Both the position numbers and the translations under genes were made by a program. Below are positions 7,464-10,854 of a stretch of DNA of 10,854 nucleotides, in pieces. The DNA comes from an uncultured Victivallales bacterium. Lineage in GTDB: Bacteria > Verrucomicrobiota > Lentisphaeria > Oligosphaerales > JAFGRS01. The notes beneath the pieces were generated by a model. The model saw only the letters and a program-made list of their open reading frames with translations. It did not search any database and was not told the origin of the DNA. The DNA lies in the NCBI GenBank assembly GCA_903834675.1, contig CAILKC010000365.1, forward strand, positions 1 to 10,854. The letters run 5' to 3'. Each line of letters opens with the position of its first letter. The first letter of the stretch is position 1.

Positions 7464-7596
7464 CACTGGACGCGCTGGACGCACTGGACGCACTGGACGC
7501 GCTGGACGCACTGGACGCGCTGGACGCACTGGACGCGCTGGACGCGCTGGACGCACTTGACGCACTGGACGCACTGGACGCACTGGACGCACTGGA
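7464..7596. repeat. 9-bp tandem repeat (minisatellite), nearly 15 units
   Basis: Fourteen head-to-tail units of CRCTGGACG (+ strand) from 7464 to 7589, plus a partial fifteenth unit. Two versions differ only at the second base: CACTGGACG (A) and CGCTGGACG (G). The order is A G A A G A G A G G A* A A A A(partial), where A* carries one extra change (CACTTGACG). The tract ends about 39 bp upstream of the -35 box of the permease promoter. It is probably non-coding: in the minus frame it would read as a monotonous Ser-Ala-Ser run with no start of its own. Confidence 0.95.
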
Positions 7597-7598
7597 GC

Positions 7599-7634
7599 CG
7601 GCGGTCCGCACCGGCTTTGCCGGGGCTTCCGCCG
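7599..7634 (-). terminator. Imperfect hairpin downstream of the aminotransferase, possible terminator
   Basis: CGGCGG (7599-7604) pairs with CCGCCG (7629-7634). Inside, after a small internal loop, GC-A-CCGGC pairs with GCCGG-G-GC around a TTT loop: 13 pairs with one mismatch and one internal loop. It lies about 105 bp past the aminotransferase stop. No T-tract follows on the minus strand, so termination is a weak guess. Confidence 0.3.
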
Positions 7635-7738
7635 TATCCCCCCTCGCCTTGGCCCGGCCAGATACCGCGGAAGTCCGCTGACGCGGAGGGACCGCGGGCT
7701 CCAGGAACCACGAGGGGCGCGCCGTCGGCTGGCGAGGT

Positions 7739-8899
7739 CTAGCGGAAGGCCTCCAGCCGCCTACAGGCCTCGTCGAGCACGGGCCAGTCCTTGGCGAAGC
7801 AGAAGCGCAGCAGGATACCCGGGCTGCCAGAGGAGTAGAACGAGCGTCCGGGCACCGCAGCGATGCCGGTCCGACGCAGCAGTTCCATGGCGGCGCGGAT
7901 GTCATCTTCGGGGTCGAAGGCCCCCGCCTCCGCCAGCACGTAGTAGGCCCCTTCGGGCACGCGGGGTGTCAGGCCGGCCTGCCGCAACGCTTGGCACAGA
8001 CGGTCGCGTTTGCGCCGGTAGTCCGCCGCCATGTCGGTGTAGTACTCGGGCCCCAACTGGCGCATACCGCGCGCCACGCCTAACTGCAGCGGCGTGGGAG
8101 CGCAGATGTAGAGCAGGTCATTGGCTACGCCGAGGCGCTCGCTGAGCGCTTCCGGCGCGATGGCGTAGCCCAGGCGCCAGCCCGTGATCGAGTAGGTCTT
8201 GGAGAACCCGGAGAGGGTCACCGTCCGTTCCCACATGCCCGGCAGAGACGCCAGGCTGAGATGGGGCCGGTCGTAGACGATGTATTCGTAGATCTCGTCG
8301 GTCAGCGCCAGCAGGTCGTGACGCCGGCAGAGGTCGGCAATCACCTCCAGCTCCGCCGCCGCAAAGACCTTCCCGCACGGGTTGGCCGGCGTGTTCACCA
8401 GCACCGCGCGGGTGCGTGGCGTAACGGCCGCCTCGAGGGCGTCGGCGTCCAGGGCCCAGTCCAGGCCTGTCAGTGGCACGAACACGGGCCGCAATCCGCC
8501 CACCTGCAAGGTATGTACGTGGTAGCCGTAGTACGGCTCGAAGACGATCACCTCGTCACCCGCGTCTAGGAGGCCCTGCACCGCGCAGTGGAAGGCGCCC
8601 GTGGCGCCGATGGTGACCGTGACGTGCGCCTCCGGATCGACCTGCGACAGCCGATTGTAGTCCCGCGCCTTGTCGGCGATGGCCTGACGCAGTTCACGAC
8701 GGCCCTCGAAAGGGCTGTACATGCTCTCGTCCGCCAGAACCGCGTCCGCGGCAGCCCGCAAGATGACCGCGGGGGTCGGCAGGTCACAGACGCCCTGACC
8801 CAGATTGATGCCGCCGACCCGTTCACACTCGCGGGTCATCCGCCGGATGAACGACTGGGTGACGCCCTCCATGCTGCTACTGCGCCACGACCTCGGCAT
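7739..8899 (-). CDS. Pyridoxal-phosphate aminotransferase, class I/II (aspartate aminotransferase fold)
   Basis: A 386-residue fold-type I aminotransferase, the normal length for the family. It moves an amino group between an amino acid and a 2-oxoacid in the cytoplasm. Visible motifs are INLGQGVCDLPTP near the N terminus, GATGAFHCAV (cofactor phosphate region), PYYGYH, NTPANPCGKVF (NPTG variant with Cys175; Asn173), LTDEIYEYI (Asp201, Tyr204), SGFSKTYSITGWRLGY (Schiff-base Lys234) and the C-terminal ILLRFCFAK, whose Arg should bind the substrate carboxylate. The ATG at 8899 has AAAGGA nine bases upstream; an internal ATG at 8872 has no good RBS. It is last in the minus-strand group after the Rrf2 regulator, 54 bp away, with a possible attenuator between. 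Substrate choice (aspartate, aromatic, kynurenine-type) cannot be told. Confidence 0.93.
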   Translation of the reverse strand: MPRSWRSSSMEGVTQSFIRRMTRECERVGGINLGQGVCDLPTPAVILRAAADAVLADESMYSPFEGRRELRQAIADKARDYNRLSQVDPEAHVTVTIGATGAFHCAVQGLLDAGDEVIVFEPYYGYHVHTLQVGGLRPVFVPLTGLDWALDADALEAAVTPRTRAVLVNTPANPCGKVFAAAELEVIADLCRRHDLLALTDEIYEYIVYDRPHLSLASLPGMWERTVTLSGFSKTYSITGWRLGYAIAPEALSERLGVANDLLYICAPTPLQLGVARGMRQLGPEYYTDMAADYRRKRDRLCQALRQAGLTPRVPEGAYYVLAEAGAFDPEDDIRAAMELLRRTGIAAVPGRSFYSSGSPGILLRFCFAKDWPVLDEACRRLEAFR

Positions 8900-8908
8900 A
8901 GGGTGAAG

Positions 8909-8914
8909 TCCTTT
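8909..8914 (-). promoter_or_regulatory. Ribosome binding site of the aminotransferase
   Basis: AAAGGA on the minus strand, nine bases before ATG 8899. It supports the longer start over the internal ATG at 8872. Confidence 0.6.
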
Positions 8915-8945
8915 GGAAAGAAAACCGCGGGGCGCTGCGGCGCCC
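8915..8945 (-). terminator. Hairpin plus T-rich tract between Rrf2 gene and aminotransferase
   Basis: On the minus strand GGGCGC-CGCA-GCGCCC (8945-8930) forms a 6-bp stem with a tetraloop, followed by CGCGG and then TTTTCTTTCC (8924-8915). This resembles an intrinsic terminator whose T-tract is displaced by about five bases. It lies immediately before the aminotransferase RBS, so it could act as a partial terminator within the operon. Confidence 0.4.
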
Positions 8946-8953
8946 TATCGAGG

Positions 8954-9376
8954 TCAGAGCGAAGCGGACCGGACCGGGGCGCTCTGGAGCACCTCAAAGG
9001 TGATGCCACGCAGCTCCGAGCCCAGTCGTTCCTGCAAGCCATCGAGGTGCTGCCGCACGGTGCAGAAGCGCTCCCTGACGCAGGGGTCGCCCCCGTTGAG
9101 ACAGGCGTTGACGCAGAGCGCCTTCGGATCCACCGTCTGCAACACGTCAAACAGCGAGATCTCCCGGCAGGAACGCCTCAGACGCACGCCGCCGCCCTTG
9201 CCGCGCTGTGCCGCGACCAAGCCGCCATCCACCAGCTTCTGCACGATCCGCCGCAGGAAACGATAGGGCACCACCATCTCCTGGGCCAACTCGCTGGTCG
9301 GCACCAGCCGATGTCCTTCCTGGGTGGAGAGGTAGAGCACGGCACGGATTGCGTAATCGACTTCACGAGTGATCAT
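8954..9376 (-). CDS. Rrf2-family transcriptional regulator with clustered cysteines
   Basis: A 140-residue protein of normal Rrf2 length. MITREVDYAIRAVLYLS is the classic family N terminus, and residues 24-66 are the winged helix-turn-helix (SELAQEMVVPYRFLRRIVQKL, then GLVAAQRGKGGGVRL as the wing). The C-terminal part holds Cys88, Cys92, Cys99 and Cys105 (spacing C-x3-C-x6-C-x5-C) plus Cys70. In Rrf2 proteins such as IscR, NsrR and RsrR, cysteines in this region bind an Fe-S cluster that senses iron-sulfur status, nitric oxide or redox, so an Fe-S or thiol sensor is likely but not shown. The start is ATG 9376 with a weak GGGAAG upstream. An inverted repeat overlaps its own promoter, suggesting autorepression. 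The aminotransferase follows 54 bp downstream. Confidence 0.93.
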   Translation of the reverse strand: MITREVDYAIRAVLYLSTQEGHRLVPTSELAQEMVVPYRFLRRIVQKLVDGGLVAAQRGKGGGVRLRRSCREISLFDVLQTVDPKALCVNACLNGGDPCVRERFCTVRQHLDGLQERLGSELRGITFEVLQSAPVRSASL

Positions 9377-9421
9377 GTCATCTTCCCGGCGCTGGGGGGG
9401 GTAATCGCGATTGTCAGTCTA

Positions 9422-9449
9422 ACTGTATCCTTTGACTAAAGGGAGTCAA
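9422..9449 (-). promoter_or_regulatory. Sigma70-type promoter of the Rrf2 gene
   Basis: TTGACT (9449-9444) and TACAGT (9427-9422) on the minus strand, 16 bases apart, match the consensus at 5/6 and 4/6. The expected start near 9415 gives a leader of about 40 bases. The surroundings are AT-richer than the rest of the window. Confidence 0.55.
9432..9449. promoter_or_regulatory. Inverted repeat TTGACT-N6-AGTCAA, probable Rrf2 operator
   Basis: A perfect 6+6 inverted repeat around AAAGGG covers the -35 box and part of the spacer of the Rrf2 promoter. The GACT...AGTC core recalls the type-1 IscR box (GACT-N5-AGTC), here with a 6-base rather than 5-base centre. Placement and symmetry point to autoregulation by the Rrf2 protein (inference). 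Confidence 0.6.
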
Positions 9450-9475
9450 GATGCACTACGGTTTCGCGACCGTTC

Positions 9476-10519
9476 CTACAGCACCCCCTCGATGATCACC
9501 TGGGCGGCCCGGTCCACATCTGCCACGCGGATGTCCAAGTGCAGCACGGCCCGGATGCGGCTTGGGCCCATGGCCAGCAGGCGCAGGCCGGCGGCCTCAC
9601 AGCGCCGCACCAGTTCGTCGGTGGCAACGGTACCGGCGGCCGGCGCGAAGAAGACCATGTTGGTCCGCCATTCGGTCTCTTCGACCCGCAGGCCAGCCGC
9701 GCTGAGCAAGTCTGCCAACCGCGCGGCATTCTCGTGATCCTGCGCCAAGCGCGCGCGGTTCCGGGTCAGGGCGTCCAGACCCGCAGCCGCCAGGATTCCA
9801 GCCTGGCGCAACCCGCCGCCCAAGCGCTTGCGCCAATGCCGCGCCGCGTCGATGAAGTCGGCGTCACCGCACAGCAACGATCCCACCGGCGCGCCCAGTC
9901 CCTTCGAGAGGCAGAGTTGCACGGAGTCCATCCCGGAGGTATAGGCGGTCGGTGGCACGGCCCAGCGCACACAGGCGTTGAACAAGCGCGCGCCGTCGAG
10001 ATGCAAGCGCAGGCCACCCTTCCGGGCGGCACTCACCACGGCCTGGAAGCGCGCCGGCGGCACGGCCAGCCCGCCGCAGCGGTTGTGGGTGTTCTCCAGG
10101 CAGAGCAAGCGGCGCGGCGCATAGTGGACATTGGCGGGTAGAAGCTGGGCCTCGACCTCCTCGGGGGACGGGATGCCGGCGCGGTCATCCAAGGCGTAGG
10201 GCATGATGCCACCCAGCACGGCCAGCCCGCCGCCCTCATAGTAATGGATGTGCGACTCGCGCCCCACCAGCGCCGCGTCGCCGCGACCACAGTGGGTCAG
10301 CAAGGCCACCAGGTTTCCCTGGGTGCCCGAGGTCACAAACAGCCCCTTCGCCTTGCCGGTCAACTCGGCCGCCAGCGCCTCAAGGCGGATGACGGTGGGG
10401 TCCTCGCCAAAGACGTCGTCGCCGACTTCAGCCGTCGCGATGTGACGACGCATGATAGCGTCCGGCACGGTGGCGGTATCGCTGCGCAGATCAATGACTC
10501 GCACGGAAGCATCCATCAT
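9476..10519 (-). CDS. ltaE: Low-specificity threonine aldolase (beta-eliminating lyase family)
   Basis: A 347-residue PLP enzyme, close to the usual size. Threonine aldolases split L-threonine or L-allo-threonine into glycine and acetaldehyde; relatives act on phenylserine and similar beta-hydroxy amino acids. Motifs are VIDLRSDTATVPDAIMR at the N terminus, VGDDVFGEDPTV, FVTSGTQGNLVAL (phosphate binding), ESHIHYYEGGGLAVLGG (His91 stacks on PLP), LENTHNRCGG, LHLDGARLFNA (PLP-nitrogen Asp) and CLSKGLGAPVGSLL (Schiff-base Lys206). The frame is open to 10702, but homology begins at VIDLRSD, so I chose ATG 10519; GAGGGA lies six bases upstream, and an ATG follows at 10516. The start overlaps the stop of a small upstream ORF (ATGA). 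The regulator and aminotransferase genes follow on the same strand. Stereospecificity (L or low-specificity) is not determined. Confidence 0.93.
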   Translation of the reverse strand: MMDASVRVIDLRSDTATVPDAIMRRHIATAEVGDDVFGEDPTVIRLEALAAELTGKAKGLFVTSGTQGNLVALLTHCGRGDAALVGRESHIHYYEGGGLAVLGGIMPYALDDRAGIPSPEEVEAQLLPANVHYAPRRLLCLENTHNRCGGLAVPPARFQAVVSAARKGGLRLHLDGARLFNACVRWAVPPTAYTSGMDSVQLCLSKGLGAPVGSLLCGDADFIDAARHWRKRLGGGLRQAGILAAAGLDALTRNRARLAQDHENAARLADLLSAAGLRVEETEWRTNMVFFAPAAGTVATDELVRRCEAAGLRLLAMGPSRIRAVLHLDIRVADVDRAAQVIIEGVL

Positions 10520-10611
10520 TCCTCGTCCCTCACCTTGCTCTGCGATAAGACGGTTCTTGCGCCAGACCGAATAGCCAGCCGGGAACCCCAGGTCTCGCGC
10601 TGCTTGCTCAT
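10516..10611 (-). CDS. Possible 31-residue upstream ORF/leader peptide before threonine aldolase
   Basis: An ATG at 10611 opens a 31-codon frame ending in TGA at 10518-10516, which overlaps the aldolase ATG 10519 as ATGA, the classic arrangement for translational coupling. AGAGG lies eight bases before its start, and it follows a promoter and a strong hairpin. The peptide begins MSKQRETWGSRLAI and is rich in Arg and Ser, with no run of Thr or Gly codons to suggest ordinary attenuation. Its first dozen residues resemble the start of neurotransmitter:sodium symporter (NSS) transporters, so a decayed remnant is an alternative. Coding status is unproven. Confidence 0.3.
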   Translation of the reverse strand: MSKQRETWGSRLAIRSGARTVLSQSKVRDEE

Positions 10612-10624
10612 CCTCACCGCCTCT

Positions 10625-10657
10625 GGCGGCGGCGCCGAGCCTCAGGGTGCCGCCGCC
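10625..10657 (-). other. Strong leader hairpin upstream of threonine aldolase
   Basis: GGCGGCGGC (10625-10633) pairs perfectly with GCCGCCGCC (10649-10657), and three further pairs (one G-T) extend the stem to 12 bp with a 9-base loop. It lies between the predicted promoter and the small upstream ORF, ending just before that ORF's RBS. No T-tract follows, so it is more likely a leader structure than a terminator. Confidence 0.5.
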
Positions 10658-10673
10658 CGCGGTCGCGCCCTTA

Positions 10674-10702
10674 CTGATAGCGATACGTCGGGGGTGAATC
10701 AA
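10674..10702 (-). promoter_or_regulatory. Sigma70-like promoter of the threonine aldolase gene
   Basis: TTGATT (10702-10697) and TATCAG (10679-10674) on the minus strand are 17 bases apart, each 4/6 to consensus. They lie in a locally AT-rich patch. The start would be near 10667, leaving a leader of about 148 bases that holds the hairpin and the small ORF. Confidence 0.45.
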
Positions 10703-10781
10703 GAAAGTTTAGGCCCGGCCCGATCCCTTGCGGGCGCAGGTCAGTTCCGTAGGTGGTGACACCTCAGGTCCTGGGGTTCAG
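10703..10781. other. Intergenic stretch without recognised gene
   Basis: No gene is recognised. A small hairpin AGGTG-GTGA-CACCT lies at 10751-10764. Together with the repeats to 10854, this belongs to an intergenic region that continues beyond the window. Confidence 0.5.
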
Positions 10782-10854
10782 GAAACGGCGAGACGGCGAG
10801 ACGGGGAAACGGCGACTGGAGGAGACGGACAGGGAGACTGGCGGAGAGGAAAAC
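10782..10854. repeat. Degenerate 8-bp tandem repeats (GARACGGC-like) at window edge
   Basis: Successive octamers from 10782 are GAAACGGC, GAGACGGC, GAGACGGG, GAAACGGC, GACTGGAG, GAGACGGA, then after a short break GAGACTGG (10834-10841). The strand is strongly purine-rich and the period decays towards the end. It differs in unit length and sequence from the 9-bp array at 7464. It may continue past the window. Confidence 0.7.

Larger units (their letters stand above)
7309..7738. other. 430-bp gene-free region before the permease operon
   Basis: No credible gene. From the aminotransferase end towards the permease it holds an imperfect hairpin (7599-7634), a 9-bp minisatellite (7464-7596), a sigma70-like promoter with an overlapping palindrome (7397-7425), a leader hairpin (7374-7392) and the permease RBS. 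Long open frames across it are artefacts of the 9-bp period, which is divisible by three and so carries no stops. Confidence 0.7.

Noticed and set aside
7464..7596. CRISPR array
   Set aside because: The units are 9 bp, contiguous and without spacers, and no cas gene is present.
5938..7905. Long open frame extending the permease by about 199 residues, including a Ser-Ala-Ser repeat
   Set aside because: The extension crosses the promoter, the RBS and the 9-bp repeat and overlaps the aminotransferase gene. Transporter homology begins at ATG 7308, which has AAGGAG six bases before it. The frame stays open because of the stop-free 9-bp period.
9458..9473. Small hairpin ACGGT/ACCGT just after the threonine aldolase stop
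   Set aside because: It has only five base pairs and no following T-tract, so it is not a supportable terminator.
10520..10702. N-terminal extension of threonine aldolase to 10702
   Set aside because: The extension runs through the leader hairpin and up to the promoter, and the family N terminus starts at VIDLRSDTAT just after ATG 10519.

Overview
The window is GC-rich bacterial DNA with Shine-Dalgarno sites in front of most genes. It carries seven solid protein genes and no rRNA, tRNA, transposase or CRISPR array that I can see. The gene mix suggests a heterotrophic sugar degrader from a poorly cultured phylum: a long TIM-barrel sugar hydrolase-like protein, a Gfo/Idh/MocA oxidoreductase and a nucleoside/sugar MFS permease. 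Planctomycetota/PVC, Armatimonadota or Hydrogenedentota-like lineages would fit. This placement is inference from gene content; no phylogenetic marker is present.

Left part (1-2704, + strand): the 3' portion of a large putative carbohydrate-active enzyme whose start lies outside the window. It converges, with 39 bp between stop codons, on a minus-strand operon.

Middle part (7425 down to 2744, - strand): a probable four-gene operon in the order MFS permease, Gfo/Idh/MocA oxidoreductase, thiamine-diphosphate 2-oxoacid dehydrogenase E1 alpha, E1 beta. A good sigma70-type promoter (TTGACG, 17 bp, TATTCT) lies about 90-115 bp before the permease, and a perfect 14-bp palindrome overlaps its -35 box. 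This reads as a regulated module for uptake and oxidation of a sugar-like or polyol-like substrate, whose carbon may reach a 2-oxoacid cleaved by the E1 pair. No E2 or E3 gene is in the window. Just upstream of the promoter is a 9-bp minisatellite of nearly 15 units.

Right part (10702 down to 7739, - strand): an amino-acid group of threonine aldolase, an Rrf2-family regulator with four clustered cysteines, and a class I/II aminotransferase. The Rrf2 gene has its own promoter, overlapped by a clean inverted repeat (TTGACT-N6-AGTCAA), which suggests autoregulation. A hairpin followed by a T-rich tract lies between the regulator and the aminotransferase. The threonine aldolase has an unusual leader: promoter, a 12-bp hairpin, then a possible 31-codon upstream ORF whose stop overlaps the aldolase start (ATGA). 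The window ends in degenerate 8-bp repeats.

The points most worth a second look are the permease/oxidoreductase/E1 operon with its non-canonical E1 alpha, the two promoter-overlapping palindromes, the minisatellite, and the aldolase leader.
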